From Flavobacterium macacae (GTDB lineage Bacteria > Bacteroidota > Bacteroidia > Flavobacteriales > Flavobacteriaceae), in NCBI RefSeq assembly GCF_003865365.1, contig NZ_RQVR01000004.1, forward strand, positions 124,001 to 188,000: a DNA stretch of 64,000 nucleotides, in the 5' to 3' direction. Positions within the stretch are counted from its first letter, which is position 1. Every line of letters starts with the position of its first letter. Below, in pieces: positions 28,960-40,038 of this stretch. Under the pieces are notes generated by a model. It was not told the DNA's origin. It did not search any database and was given only the letters and a program-made list of their open reading frames with translations. A program made the translations under genes and the position numbers.

Positions 28960-30147
28960 TTAAGCAATAACTCCTGAACCAATCAATTCTTCGCCTTGGT
29001 GCCAAGAAACGAATTGGCCTTCTGTAATTGCCGATTGCTGTTCTTCAAAAGACACATACATTCCGTTTTCAAATTGGTGCAGTGTCGCTTTTTGCAAAGG
29101 CTGGCGATAGCGAATTCGCGCCATGACTTCCATTGTTTCTCCTGATTTTAATTGCAGGTCAGGACGAATCCAATGCACTTCTGATTTTTCAATAAACAAT
29201 GCTTTTTTGAATAATCCAGGATGCTGGTCCCCTTGGCCTGTATAGATTATATTGCTTTCAACATCGGTCTCAATGATATAAAGTGGCTCTGCTGTGCCAC
29301 CAACATTTAACCCTTTTCGCTGTCCTTTTGTAAAATAATGGGCGCCTTGGTGTTTACCGACAACTTTTCCCATTTCTGGAACATACGGAATTGCCGTTGC
29401 TTTAAAAGCTAATTCTTCTTCTAAGGACGCAAATTCTTTTTCTTCTTTATTGTAAATATCTTGATTCGAATTGATTTCGAAAATTAATCCTTCTTTTGGT
29501 TGCAATTTTTGCTGTAAAAATTCAGGCAGCCTTACTTTTCCGATAAAACATAAACCCTGTGAATCTTTCTTTTCAGCAGTAACCAACTCCATTTGAGAAG
29601 CGATTTCACGAACTTCTGGCTTGGTCAATTCGCCAATGGGGAATAACGATTTTGCCAATTGTTCTTGTGAAAGCTGGCATAAAAAATAAGACTGGTCTTT
29701 GTTGCCGTCCACTCCTGCCAATAATTGGTACATCGGTTTTCCGTCGACATCAATTTCTCCTTTTCTGCAATAATGTCCCGTTGCCACGTAATCTGCTCCA
29801 AGACTCAAGGCAATCTTCATAAAAACGTCAAACTTAATTTCGCGGTTGCACAAAACATCAGGATTGGGCGTTCTTCCTTTTTCATATTCGCGGAACATAT
29901 AGTCCACTATTTTTTCTTGATATTGTTCGCTTAAATCAACCGTTTGAAATGGAATACCAAGTTTTTCTGCAACTAAAAGCGCATCATTACTGTCTTCCAA
30001 CCACGGACATTCATTGGAAATGGTTACCGAATCATCGTGCCAGTTTTTCATAAAAAGCCCGATAACCTCATAGCCTTGCTCCTTTAAAAGATAAGCAGCA
30101 ACACTTGAATCAACACCTCCGGAAAGTCCAACAACGACACGTTTCAT
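28960..30147 (-). CDS. mnmA: tRNA-specific 2-thiouridylase
   Basis: Adds sulfur to C2 of the wobble uridine of tRNA Lys, Glu and Gln. The 395 residues contain the PP-loop SGGVDSS (9-15), catalytic C100 in '[12 protein letters not shown]' and C200 in '[10 protein letters not shown]', which form the persulfide/disulfide pair. The family's 'GHYCRKG' and '[13 protein letters not shown]' are also present. It is about 25 residues longer than E. coli MnmA because of an acidic insert around 225-260, apparently a Bacteroidetes lineage feature. Confidence 0.97.
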   Translation of the reverse strand: MKRVVVGLSGGVDSSVAAYLLKEQGYEVIGLFMKNWHDDSVTISNECPWLEDSNDALLVAEKLGIPFQTVDLSEQYQEKIVDYMFREYEKGRTPNPDVLCNREIKFDVFMKIALSLGADYVATGHYCRKGEIDVDGKPMYQLLAGVDGNKDQSYFLCQLSQEQLAKSLFPIGELTKPEVREIASQMELVTAEKKDSQGLCFIGKVRLPEFLQQKLQPKEGLIFEINSNQDIYNKEEKEFASLEEELAFKATAIPYVPEMGKVVGKHQGAHYFTKGQRKGLNVGGTAEPLYIIETDVESNIIYTGQGDQHPGLFKKALFIEKSEVHWIRPDLQLKSGETMEVMARIRYRQPLQKATLHQFENGMYVSFEEQQSAITEGQFVSWHQGEELIGSGVIA

Positions 30148-30186
30148 TTTTTTTATTTTGCGATTCTAAGAATCTGTTTAATCGTG

Positions 30187-30194
30187 CAAAAGTA
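30187..30194 (-). promoter_or_regulatory. Bacteroidetes -7 box for mnmA
   Basis: TACTTTTG on the minus strand, 39 bases before the mnmA ATG. Confidence 0.55.
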
Positions 30195-30274
30195 CGCCAA
30201 AATAAAAGATATTTTTGCGGTTTGCATTTGAATATTTGATTTGAGTATTTGGGAAATTTATTATGGAAAAAATA

Positions 30275-31015
30275 TTAACCTCTTGGTTGATTTTTCGGCT
30301 GTTTTCTGGCGTCCTTATCTTTACTGTCAATTTTAAATTTTTCTTTTTTGGCTTTGTTTGGATTTTCTTCCTTGGTCAATTTTCCATTGGTGTAATATTT
30401 CCAGATGCCTGATTTTTTACCGTCTTTAAATTGCCCTTTGATTGTTTTTCCAGCACCATCGTTGTAAACTACCGGGCCTTCAAATTGGTCATTTTTATAA
30501 ATGGCATCCTCAAAAACATCTCCTTTTTCAGAATATTTTTTATAAACTCCGTTTTTGACGCCGTTAACGTACGTGGTTTCTTCAGCAATTTTTCCATTTT
30601 TGTAGAATACTTTTTTAATGCCGTGTAATTTTCCCTTAGCATAATTTTCAGTAGCCATTATCTCTTTTGATTCGAAGTGGAAATATTTCCATTCGCCTTC
30701 ATAAAGTTTGTTTACTTCTTTTCCTTCACTGACTTTATTGCCTTTCTGGTCAAAAAAAGTAGTATATGTACTTCCGTCTTTTGCAGAAAAATCTCTAGTC
30801 GCAATAACTTTTACTTCTTTAGTGTCATCAAAGAATTTGAATGTTCCTGTTTCTTTTCCGTGGTCAAAAGTTCCTTCGTAACGCGGTCTTTTTGAGGCTT
30901 CGTAAGTTCCTTTCCAAAGTCCGTGTCGTTGGCCTTTCTCGTCCATTTTATTGATTTCTTGGGCGAATGTCTGTAAGGATAAAAATGCAAGTAATGTGAA
31001 GAGTATTGATTTCAT
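30275..31015 (-). CDS. Exported MORN/YwqK-like repeat protein
   Basis: A 246-residue periplasmic or secreted protein. The signal peptide is 'MKSILFTLLAFLSLQTFAQ'. It has about six MORN-like units (for example 'GKLHGIKKVFYKNGKIAEET', 'GVKNGVYKKYSEKGDVFEDA', 'GKKSGIWKYYTNGKLTKEE'), as in proteins annotated as YwqK-family antitoxins. The C-terminal 30 residues are strongly basic and probably disordered. No toxin partner is adjacent and it has a signal peptide, so an antitoxin role is doubtful; a surface binding role is more likely. Confidence 0.8.
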   Translation of the reverse strand: MKSILFTLLAFLSLQTFAQEINKMDEKGQRHGLWKGTYEASKRPRYEGTFDHGKETGTFKFFDDTKEVKVIATRDFSAKDGSTYTTFFDQKGNKVSEGKEVNKLYEGEWKYFHFESKEIMATENYAKGKLHGIKKVFYKNGKIAEETTYVNGVKNGVYKKYSEKGDVFEDAIYKNDQFEGPVVYNDGAGKTIKGQFKDGKKSGIWKYYTNGKLTKEENPNKAKKEKFKIDSKDKDARKQPKNQPRG

Positions 31016-31129
31016 GTTTTTATTAATGCAAGGATTGTACCGATTAATTTGTAATTGATTTTATAACTTAAAATAATGCATTTTATTGCAGGTTTATTCT
31101 GAAGTTTAAAAGGAAGCGAATGGTTTCTC

Positions 31130-31242
31130 ACATAGCCCCGATTGCAGGGGAAATCCTTTTTTAGTGATTTTCTTCACAAAAAAAGAGTGTACCGGAAAAC
31201 GGGAATTACCTTTCCTGAAAATGCCACACCTTTCGCTTCAAA
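31130..31242 (+). repeat. Interspersed hairpin element, copy E
   Basis: Opens with ATAGCCCCGATTGCAGGGGA, has an A/T stem (CCTTTTTT / AAAAAAAG), AACGGGAATTACC in place of the AGCGGGAA block, and closes with TTTCGCTTCAAA. It lies between the yidC 3' end and the MORN gene start. Confidence 0.75.
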
Positions 31243-31278
31243 TGAGATTGCCTCGTTTCTCGCAAAGACCGATTAAAA

Positions 31279-31306
31279 AAAAGCACCCGTTTTACAGAGT
31301 GCTTTT
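31279..31306 (-). terminator. Terminator after yidC
   Basis: An 8-bp stem AAAAGCAC / GTGCTTTT with a 12-base loop and a long T run on the minus-strand exit side. Confidence 0.85.
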
Positions 31307-31310
31307 GGTT

Positions 31311-33233
31311 TTATCTTTTTCTATTTGCTTTCTTTTCTTCGATAGATTTTTTATTTTGCTTTTGTTGCTCTTGGGCTTGTTCCATCATGTCTGCCATTTT
31401 TTGTTGGAACTTGCTTTTTGGCTTGTCTTTCGTTTTGTTCTCTTGAATTCTTGCGTGAATTTTTTCGTCGCTGATGATGTAGTTTTTGATCACTAACATA
31501 ATTCCGATCGTAATGGTATTCGACACAAAATAGTATAATGAAAGTCCTGAAGCGTTATTATTGAAGAAAATCATCATCATCAAGGGCGAAATGTAAATCA
31601 TGATTTTCATGATTTTGCCCATATCTGGCATTCCTTCTTGTTGTGGCGCTGACATCTGCTGGTCACCTGTTGTCATTTTCATGTAAAAGAAAATGGCGAT
31701 CGCTGCCAAAATTGGGAACAGACTCACGTGGTTTCCGTAGAAAGAGGAGATCACCGGAATGTGTTGTTTCCAAGAAAGAACGGCGTCAAATGAGGACAAA
31801 TCTTCTGCCCAAAGGAAGTTTTTCTGTCTTAACTCAATTGCCGAAGGGAAAAACTGAAACAAGGCGTAGAAAACTGGAATTTGCATCAAAGCTGGAAGAC
31901 AACCAGCCATTGGGTTTACACCCGCTTTGCCGTAAAGCTTCATTGTTTCTTGTTGTTTCTTCATCGGATCTTTCTTGAATTTTTCATTCAATTCATTGAT
32001 TTCCGGACGAAGCACTTTCATTTTTGCTTGTGACAAATATGACTTGTAAGTGATTGGCGACATGACCAAACGTACTAAAATTGTGAAAACGATAATGGCA
32101 ATACCGTGTGCCATAAACTGGCTCAAGAATACATAAACCGGAATGAAAATCCAACGGTTGATCCATCCGAAAATTCCCCAACCTAATGGAATTACTTCGT
32201 CAAGATTTTTCTCATATCCGTTTAAGATTTTATAATCTGCCGGACCGTAGTACCAGTTCATGTTGTAATTCACTTCGCCACCTTTAAAGGCCAATGGCAA
32301 AATCGCTTTGTACGATTTTGTAAAAATGGTATCTTTTTCAATATCGTGAACTAAATTTTCAGATTTTAATTCAGCCGTTTTAAACGGTGTGTCAGTCAAA
32401 AGAATTGAAGTGAAAAAGTGCTGTTTGAATGCTACATACGTTACGTCTTTTGCTTCTTTGCTTTCTGAAGACTGTCCGAGATAATTATCTTTTCCATCTT
32501 CATATTCATACACCAATTCTGTATAACGATTTTCGTAAGAAACACTTTTTTCATTACGGAACGTTTTCATATTCCACTCTAAAGGAAGCGGGTTTGAAGT
32601 CTGTAACACCTTGCTCAAGCCTTGCGTTCTCACAGAGAAGTCAAGCATGTATTCGCGTGGTTTTAATACATAACGGTATTCTAAAAATTGCTCTGGGCCT
32701 GCTTTCAAACGCATTGTCACCACTTGGTTTTCACCTTCTTTGGCAACTGTAGGTTCAAAATAAAGATCTTTTGTATTCAGCACAAGATTTCCTTGTGTTT
32801 TCAACTCGATATTTAAGTTGGCATTGTTCTCCTTGATTATTTTAACTAAATTTCCAGAACCTTTTTTAATCGATTCGAAATTTTTCATTTCAGCATCAAT
32901 AATGTAACCTCCTTTGTTTGAAAACGTCAATTTTACCAAATCGTTTTCTATAGTGCTGGTTGCTTCTTTTGCTGATGGAAGTGTCGCACCATAGGCAAAA
33001 CTGCCTAATGTTGCTTTCAATTTTTCATTCTGTAGTGCATTATCAGCAATAGTATCAGTAATTACAGGCTGTTCAATAACAGGATTTTGGTTTACCAATT
33101 TTTCTGACTGCTCTTTTTTGTCTTTGCTTTGAATTTCTCCAGATGGCTTGTTCACGAACATGATGCCCAGCAAGATTAAAAAAATCAATGCAAAGCCAAT
33201 AATCGAGTTACGGTCAAACTTTTTTTCTTCCAT
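31311..33233 (-). CDS. yidC: Membrane protein insertase
   Basis: Inserts proteins into the inner membrane alone or with SecYEG. The 640 residues show an N-terminal membrane anchor ('IIGFALIFLILLGIMFVN', 10-27), a large periplasmic beta domain (about 60-345), and the conserved five-helix core: 'GWGIFGWINRWIFIPVY', 'LVMSPITYKSYLSQAKM' and 'GCLPALMQIPVFYALFQFFP'. The C-terminal tail (about 605-640) is basic and Q/K-rich, as expected for ribosome contact. It lies 72 bases downstream of pyrG and is probably co-transcribed with it. Confidence 0.97.
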   Translation of the reverse strand: MEEKKFDRNSIIGFALIFLILLGIMFVNKPSGEIQSKDKKEQSEKLVNQNPVIEQPVITDTIADNALQNEKLKATLGSFAYGATLPSAKEATSTIENDLVKLTFSNKGGYIIDAEMKNFESIKKGSGNLVKIIKENNANLNIELKTQGNLVLNTKDLYFEPTVAKEGENQVVTMRLKAGPEQFLEYRYVLKPREYMLDFSVRTQGLSKVLQTSNPLPLEWNMKTFRNEKSVSYENRYTELVYEYEDGKDNYLGQSSESKEAKDVTYVAFKQHFFTSILLTDTPFKTAELKSENLVHDIEKDTIFTKSYKAILPLAFKGGEVNYNMNWYYGPADYKILNGYEKNLDEVIPLGWGIFGWINRWIFIPVYVFLSQFMAHGIAIIVFTILVRLVMSPITYKSYLSQAKMKVLRPEINELNEKFKKDPMKKQQETMKLYGKAGVNPMAGCLPALMQIPVFYALFQFFPSAIELRQKNFLWAEDLSSFDAVLSWKQHIPVISSFYGNHVSLFPILAAIAIFFYMKMTTGDQQMSAPQQEGMPDMGKIMKIMIYISPLMMMIFFNNNASGLSLYYFVSNTITIGIMLVIKNYIISDEKIHARIQENKTKDKPKSKFQQKMADMMEQAQEQQKQNKKSIEEKKANRKR

Positions 33234-33305
33234 TTTATTCTAAAATAATTAATTTAAATACGCCTAAATCGCGTTGTGCTCGTTCTTGAAGAATTTCTCC
33301 AAATA

Positions 33306-34979
<1,674 letters not shown>

Positions 34980-34980
34980 T

Positions 34981-35020
34981 CAATAAGATAATTAGCGAAT
35001 TAGATAATTAGATAATTAGT
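34981..35020. repeat. GATAATTA short tandem repeats
   Basis: Three copies of GATAATTA (34987, 35003 and 35011, the last two directly adjoining) in a 190-base AT-rich spacer upstream of pyrG. Confidence 0.6.
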
Positions 35021-35107
35021 GAAATCGGTAATTTGGCGCTCTTTTAAAACCAGCAAATTTAGGCTCCCCATTCGCATTTTCTAATCATCCAATTGCAAAT
35101 CTTCTAA

Positions 35108-35341
35108 TTAAATAGGCTTCGGATATTGTTTTTTGATATTTTTGATCAGCTCTTCCAATCCGTTTAATTTTAGTTCGTACACCAATTGAAGCTGTAATCC
35201 TAATTCCCCTTTCGGGAAACCTTTGTTGCTGTACCAAACCACATAATATTCGGGTAAGTCAATCAGGTGCCAGCCTTGGTATTTGCCGAAAGGCATTTTT
35301 GTGTGCGCGAGTTTGATGAGCTGTTTTTTATGGTCGTCCAT
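35108..35341 (-). CDS. DUF3820 family protein
   Basis: A 77-residue cytoplasmic protein matching DUF3820: 'MPFGKYQGWHLIDLPEYYVVWYS' style core with conserved F-G-K-Y-x-G and W-Y. The function is unknown; relatives are often fused to or near DNA-processing enzymes. The longer TTG-initiated form from 35365 is less likely than ATG 35341, which directly precedes the charged 'DDHKKQ' helix. Confidence 0.82.
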   Translation of the reverse strand: MDDHKKQLIKLAHTKMPFGKYQGWHLIDLPEYYVVWYSNKGFPKGELGLQLQLVYELKLNGLEELIKNIKKQYPKPI

Positions 35342-35426
35342 GGAAGAATTTAGAAAATGGGGCAATTAGAAAATCAGATACGGTTGCATTCACACAATTT
35401 CTGATTGCAACCGTATCTGATTAATT

Positions 35427-35828
35427 TTATTTCCAGTTAAATGTTATTGCCTTTTCAATATCTGGATGCAAACTCAAATAAACCGGACACGTATTTGCAG
35501 TCCTTTCTAAAATAGTTTTTGTTTTTTCATCGACAGCTGCTGCCATTTCAAAAGCCACCTCTATTTTAGAAATCCTTCTTGGTTCAGCCTGCATGTGCTT
35601 GGTCACGGCAGCTGTTGAACCAGTCAAATCTACGTTTAAATCTCTGGCTTTAATACCCATCACGGTCATCATGCAGCTTGCCAAACCATTGGCAACAGTA
35701 TCTGTTGGAGAAAACGCTTCGCCCTTGCCGTTATTATCTGTTGGCGCATCAGAAATTATTTCTGAACCCGACTGAATATGAATGGAAGAGGTCCTTAAAT
35801 GCCCTAAATATGTTACTTTTGATGTCAT
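35427..35828 (-). CDS. OsmC family peroxiredoxin
   Basis: Thiol-dependent hydroperoxide reductase of the OsmC/Ohr superfamily, 133 residues. Both redox cysteines are present, in 'GLASCMMTVMGIKA' and 'ANTCPVYLSLHPD'. Its ATG overlaps the stop codon of the upstream LysM gene by one base (TAATG), so the two are translationally coupled. That links peroxide defence to an envelope protein, an unexplained pairing. Confidence 0.9.
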   Translation of the reverse strand: MTSKVTYLGHLRTSSIHIQSGSEIISDAPTDNNGKGEAFSPTDTVANGLASCMMTVMGIKARDLNVDLTGSTAAVTKHMQAEPRRISKIEVAFEMAAAVDEKTKTILERTANTCPVYLSLHPDIEKAITFNWK

Positions 35829-37846
35829 TATTTTGCTTCTTTTACAGACAAGCTTTCATCATAATAAAGAATGTAAACACCTCTATTTGAATAACCGCCT
35901 GCTGGATTTTTAGTGTAATTAAATTTATTTTCAACCTGCTCTGTCGCATTGTCAAAAATCGTTTCTTCAAAACTCTTCTCTTGCGACAGACGAAGCATGG
36001 CATCAAAAGTGACGTCAAAACCTCTTGTGGCATATTGGTTCGGGAAGATATTGTTTTTCTTTTTATAAACTTTTGAAAATATTGCCGCCTCCGGAGTTTC
36101 ATTTTCGCGCGTCACAGAAGCATAAAGCAAGTTTAATTTCGCCAAATTGCTGATTGAAATTTCATCAGATTCCAGCTTGTCGTTTGGCTCTAAAATCACC
36201 AATTGAACTTGGTAAGACGCTTTTGCGGAAACCAGAGCCGTGATGATGTTTTTGATCATAAACGTGTTTTCTGTTTCCATGATCACATAATTCATTCGGT
36301 CTTTTGCCAGCAAACCTTTCATACTTTCCACCGTGTAATCCGCCATTTTCACATTTGGATGGTTGCTTGAAATGTATTTTTTGATCGACCCCTTTTTCGG
36401 ATCTACAATCGCAATTAGATTGGCGTTTTTTTGGTTCAAGTAATCAAACATCGCTCCTTTCAGCGTCTCTGAAGTCGGCATGGTTTGGTATAAATTACTA
36501 TACACCATGCTGTTATCTTTTGACAATGGAGAAATTACCGGAATATTTCTTTGATTTAAAAACTGTGCAGTTTTTTCAGCGTGCGATTGGTAAAATGGAC
36601 CAACAACCACGTCTGCTTTTGACAAATTAGATTCCACGAAAGCACTTGAAATTGCCGAAGAAGCCTTATTTTCTTGCGAATCAAAGATTTTTACATCGAT
36701 GTTTAATCCTAACGTCTTGGCAGAATCGATCGCCACCAAAGCACCTGAATAAAAATCAAGCGTCATGTTCAGGAAATTATCTTTTTTCAGACGCGTCTGA
36801 ATATTTGAAGTCGTATCGTTTGTAATTTTTGAAACATTAAAAGGCAAAAGCAAAACCAATTCTTTTCTGTCTTTCTTAGAAATTGATTTTGTCAAATCTG
36901 TAAAATTTTTATCTGAAGAAGAAGCAATCGCCACTGTTTTAGGCACTTTTAACGTCATTCCTTCTCGAACTCCTGTTTCTAACTCAGGATTTAAAGCCAC
37001 TAATCCGTTTTGGCTCAAGCCAAATTGTCTCGAAAGACTATACAACGTTTCTTTCGGTTTTACTAAATAGGTCGTGTAATCTCCGTTTGGCGTTTCTTGC
37101 TTCGGAGTTTCTTTTGCCGTTTCTTGTTTTTGAACAGGATCTGCTTTTGCGGTACTTGATTTGATGACCAGTTTTTGTCCAATCTTTAAGCTGTCTGTTT
37201 TAATCGAAGGATTTGTTTTTTCCAATTCTTCAATAGAAATTCCGTATCTTTTTGAAATAGAATACTTTGTATCTTTTGGAACCACTTCATAAACTAAGTT
37301 TGTTTCCGCCGTTTTTACTTCCGCTTTGTCTTCTTTTTTAGCTTCCTTTTCTGCTTTCTTCTCTTCTCTTTCGGCTTTTCGTTCTTCTTTTTTAGTCACT
37401 TCTTTTGGAGCTTCCACTTTTCCATTTTTAGATCCAGGAATTACTAAAGTCTGTCCGATTTTCAAACCAACTTCTTTTATTTCGGGATTTGCATTCTCTA
37501 AATCAGCAAGCGTGATTCCGTATTGTTTTGCCAAACCATAAGGCGTTTCTTTGGGCAGAACAACATGAGATTTCGTCTCTCTTGTCGCTACAACAGTTGA
37601 TTTTGTTTCCTTATTTGGAATTTTGACTATCTTATTTTTTGAAGGAATCAATAAAACAGTTTTCTCCTTTACGCCATTTCTGGCATCCGGATTTAAAGTA
37701 TAAATATCTAACGGAGTTACATTGTATTTCTGAGCGATTTGAGTAATCGTCTCTCCTTTAGCCACGATGTGCTTGACATTTTCTTGGGCTTGGCCCGAAA
37801 AAGAAATTAGAAATACGGATAAAAATACAATAAAATACTGCTTCAT
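35828..37846 (-). CDS. Four-LysM protein with type 1 periplasmic-binding fold
   Basis: An exported 672-residue protein. The signal peptide ends 'SFSGQAQ'. Four LysM modules (about 24-70, 92-139, 185-230 and 258-303; for example 'IVAKGETITQIAQKYNVTP', 'YLVKPKETLYSLSRQFGLS') should bind peptidoglycan. They are separated by lysine/glutamate-rich linkers, notably around 145-180. Residues about 330-655 resemble a branched-chain amino-acid-binding (type 1 periplasmic) fold: 'LVLLLPFNVSK', 'DVVVGPFYQSHAEKTAQFL', 'IPVISPLSKDNSM'. No ABC permease is nearby, so a cell-wall sensor or LpoA-like activator of peptidoglycan synthesis is more plausible than transport (inference). Confidence 0.85.
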   Translation of the reverse strand: MKQYFIVFLSVFLISFSGQAQENVKHIVAKGETITQIAQKYNVTPLDIYTLNPDARNGVKEKTVLLIPSKNKIVKIPNKETKSTVVATRETKSHVVLPKETPYGLAKQYGITLADLENANPEIKEVGLKIGQTLVIPGSKNGKVEAPKEVTKKEERKAEREEKKAEKEAKKEDKAEVKTAETNLVYEVVPKDTKYSISKRYGISIEELEKTNPSIKTDSLKIGQKLVIKSSTAKADPVQKQETAKETPKQETPNGDYTTYLVKPKETLYSLSRQFGLSQNGLVALNPELETGVREGMTLKVPKTVAIASSSDKNFTDLTKSISKKDRKELVLLLPFNVSKITNDTTSNIQTRLKKDNFLNMTLDFYSGALVAIDSAKTLGLNIDVKIFDSQENKASSAISSAFVESNLSKADVVVGPFYQSHAEKTAQFLNQRNIPVISPLSKDNSMVYSNLYQTMPTSETLKGAMFDYLNQKNANLIAIVDPKKGSIKKYISSNHPNVKMADYTVESMKGLLAKDRMNYVIMETENTFMIKNIITALVSAKASYQVQLVILEPNDKLESDEISISNLAKLNLLYASVTRENETPEAAIFSKVYKKKNNIFPNQYATRGFDVTFDAMLRLSQEKSFEETIFDNATEQVENKFNYTKNPAGGYSNRGVYILYYDESLSVKEAK

Positions 37847-37950
37847 TTTGTGTTTATTTTAAAAGCTATCAAGCTTTATATTAAGCTATTAAGTCGTTAC
37901 TAATTTACAAAAAGCAACGACTTAATTATTATAATCTATTCAATTTAAAT

Positions 37951-39480
37951 TTATTCCCACTCAATAGTTGCAGGCGGTTTTGAGCTGATGTCGTATACAA
38001 CTCTATTTACACCTTTCACTTTATTGATAATTTCGTTTGAAATCAGCATTAAAAATTCATACGGAAGGTGAACCCAATCCGCGGTCATTCCGTCTGTTGA
38101 TTCCACGGCTCTCAAGGCAACGACTTTTTCATACGTTCTCTCGTCACCCATCACACCAACGCTGTTTACCGGAAGCAAGATTGCTCCTGCTTGCCAAACT
38201 TTGTCATATAAACCGTGCGTTTTCAAACCTTCAATAAAAATATAATCTACTTCTTGAAGAATTCTCACTTTCTCAGGCGTAATATCACCCAAAATTCTGA
38301 TTGACAATCCTGGTCCTGGGAACGGGTGTCTTCCTAATAATGCTGGCGAAATTCCCAAAGTTGCCCCGACTCTTCTTACTTCGTCTTTGAAAAGCATACG
38401 CAAAGGTTCCACAATTTTCAGTTTCATAAAATCAGGCAATCCACCCACATTGTGATGTGATTTGATGGTGGCCGAAGGTCCTTTTACAGAAACGGATTCG
38501 ATAACGTCTGGATAAATTGTGCCTTGTGCCAAGAATTTCACGCCTTCTAAAAGATGTGATTCTGAATCAAAAACTTCGATAAAAACGCGACCGATTGTTT
38601 TTCTTTTTGTTTCTGGATCACTAATTCCTGCAAGCTCATCCAAAAAACGTGCCGAAGCATCAACGCCTTTTACATTTAAGCCCATTCCTTTATATTGTTC
38701 CAAAACGCTGTCAAATTCATTCTTGCGAAGCAATCCGTTGTTTACAAAAATACAGTACAGGTTTTTACCAATGGCTTTGTGCAATAAAACGGCCGCAACC
38801 GTTGAATCAACACCGCCAGAAAGCCCAAGAACCACTTTGTCGTTCCCTATTTTTTCTTGCATTTCTGCTACAATTTCTTCCACGAAAGCATTCGGAGTAA
38901 AATTTTGGGGAACTTCAGCAATTTTCACCAAGAAATTCTCTAAAATCTGTTTTCCGTCAGTAGAGTGATATACTTCTGGATGAAATTGGATAGCATATGT
39001 AGTTTCACCATCAATTCGATACGCTGCGTTTTCCACATCTTTGGTACTTGCCAAACGCACGCCGTTTGTTGGCAATGATTTGATCGTATCGCTGTGGCTC
39101 ATCCACACTTGGCTGTTTAAATTCACGCCATCAAAAAATGCTTCTTCTCCTTTAATGAATGAAAGATTCGCACGCCCATACTCGCGGATGTTTGACGGAG
39201 CGACTTCGCCACCGGCAAAATGTGCCAAATATTGGGCTCCATAACACACGGCAAGCATCGGCATTTTGCCTCTAATTTGAGACAAATCAGGATGTGGCGC
39301 ATCTTCAGCTCTTACTGAAAAAGGACTTCCAGATAAAATTACGGCTTTATAACTTGATAAATCACTCGGAAAATGATTGTAAGGGAAAATTTCGCAGAAG
39401 ATATTTAATTCGCGAACCCTTCTCGCAATCAGTTGTGTGTATTGCGATCCGAAATCTAAGATTAGTACGTTGTGTTGCAT
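37951..39480 (-). CDS. guaA: GMP synthase (glutamine-hydrolysing)
   Basis: Converts XMP to GMP with glutamine and ATP. From ATG 39480 it is 509 residues: class I glutaminase (cysteine in '[17 protein letters not shown]', histidine in '[10 protein letters not shown]'), an ATP-pyrophosphatase domain with '[13 protein letters not shown]', and a C-terminal dimerisation domain with '[16 protein letters not shown]' and the ending '[10 protein letters not shown]'. The TTG at 39486 overlaps the -7 box and is rejected as start. I see no purine riboswitch. Confidence 0.98.
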   Translation of the reverse strand: MQHNVLILDFGSQYTQLIARRVRELNIFCEIFPYNHFPSDLSSYKAVILSGSPFSVRAEDAPHPDLSQIRGKMPMLAVCYGAQYLAHFAGGEVAPSNIREYGRANLSFIKGEEAFFDGVNLNSQVWMSHSDTIKSLPTNGVRLASTKDVENAAYRIDGETTYAIQFHPEVYHSTDGKQILENFLVKIAEVPQNFTPNAFVEEIVAEMQEKIGNDKVVLGLSGGVDSTVAAVLLHKAIGKNLYCIFVNNGLLRKNEFDSVLEQYKGMGLNVKGVDASARFLDELAGISDPETKRKTIGRVFIEVFDSESHLLEGVKFLAQGTIYPDVIESVSVKGPSATIKSHHNVGGLPDFMKLKIVEPLRMLFKDEVRRVGATLGISPALLGRHPFPGPGLSIRILGDITPEKVRILQEVDYIFIEGLKTHGLYDKVWQAGAILLPVNSVGVMGDERTYEKVVALRAVESTDGMTADWVHLPYEFLMLISNEIINKVKGVNRVVYDISSKPPATIEWE

Positions 39481-39483
39481 GCG

Positions 39484-39491
39484 CAAAAATA
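39484..39491 (-). promoter_or_regulatory. Bacteroidetes -7 box directly before guaA
   Basis: TATTTTTG on the minus strand ends 3 bases before the guaA ATG (39480), so transcription would start at or next to the start codon. Confidence 0.6.
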
Positions 39492-39602
39492 GTCATATTA
39501 TTTAGAATTGAAAATGGGATATTAGAAATTTTACATAAAAATTCGCAACTCTTTTAACAGAAGCATTTTTCATAAAATCTGCAAGAATAAATCGATTTTC
39601 AG

Positions 39603-39610
39603 TAAGTTTG
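39603..39610 (+). promoter_or_regulatory. Bacteroidetes -7 box for crcB
   Basis: TAAGTTTG ends 18 bases before ATG 39629; it includes the TTG at 39608 that could otherwise be read as a start. Confidence 0.6.
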
Positions 39611-39628
39611 TTTTTTAAACTAGAAGAA

Positions 39629-40000
39629 ATGCTCAAATCATTATTATTTGTTGGTCTTGGCGGAGGAATCGGAAGCATCTTTAGGTATTTGACATCCTTT
39701 TATATTGCGAGATACGTACCTGCAAAATTTCCATTAGCGACTTTTACTGCCAATATCTTAGGTTGTTTTTTAATCGGCCTGCTTTTTGGTTATTTCGAGA
39801 AAAACAATGTGGTCAACTCTGATATGAAACTGCTTTTTGTAACCGGATTTTGCGGAGGCTACACGACTTTCTCCACATTTGGGTATGAAAATATCAGCCT
39901 TTTTCAAAGCAACAATTCGCTTTTGGCATTCGCATACATTGGCGCAAGCCTGATATTTGGGCTATTAGCCGTTTGGCTGGGTCTATTTCTTGCCAAATAA
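39629..40000 (+). CDS. crcB: Fluoride exporter
   Basis: Small dual-topology membrane protein of the Fluc/CrcB fluoride channel family, 123 residues with four hydrophobic helices. Diagnostic: 'GGGIGSIFRY' (11-20), 'NILGCFLIG' and 'GFCGGYTTFSTFGYE', which line the fluoride path. A single crcB gene implies a homodimer. No fluoride riboswitch is visible in the short leader. Confidence 0.93.
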   Translation: MLKSLLFVGLGGGIGSIFRYLTSFYIARYVPAKFPLATFTANILGCFLIGLLFGYFEKNNVVNSDMKLLFVTGFCGGYTTFSTFGYENISLFQSNNSLLAFAYIGASLIFGLLAVWLGLFLAK

Positions 40001-40038
40001 TTTAAGTTTAAGCCTAAAAAAATGTAATTTCGCAATCT

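Noticed and set aside
30275..31015. Toxin-antitoxin assignment for the YwqK-like protein
   Set aside because: It carries a signal peptide and has no toxin gene beside it; the name is a database convention for MORN-like repeats.
31164..31496. 110-residue plus-strand ORF across the yidC 3' end
   Set aside because: Antisense shadow of yidC plus repeat copy E; the hydrophobic run comes from the Q/K-rich tail read backwards.
38519..38968. 149-residue plus-strand ORF inside guaA
   Set aside because: Antisense to conserved guaA coding sequence; no motif.
39492..39628. Possible fluoride riboswitch before crcB
   Set aside because: No recognisable pseudoknot core; the promoter leaves a leader of only about 15 bases.
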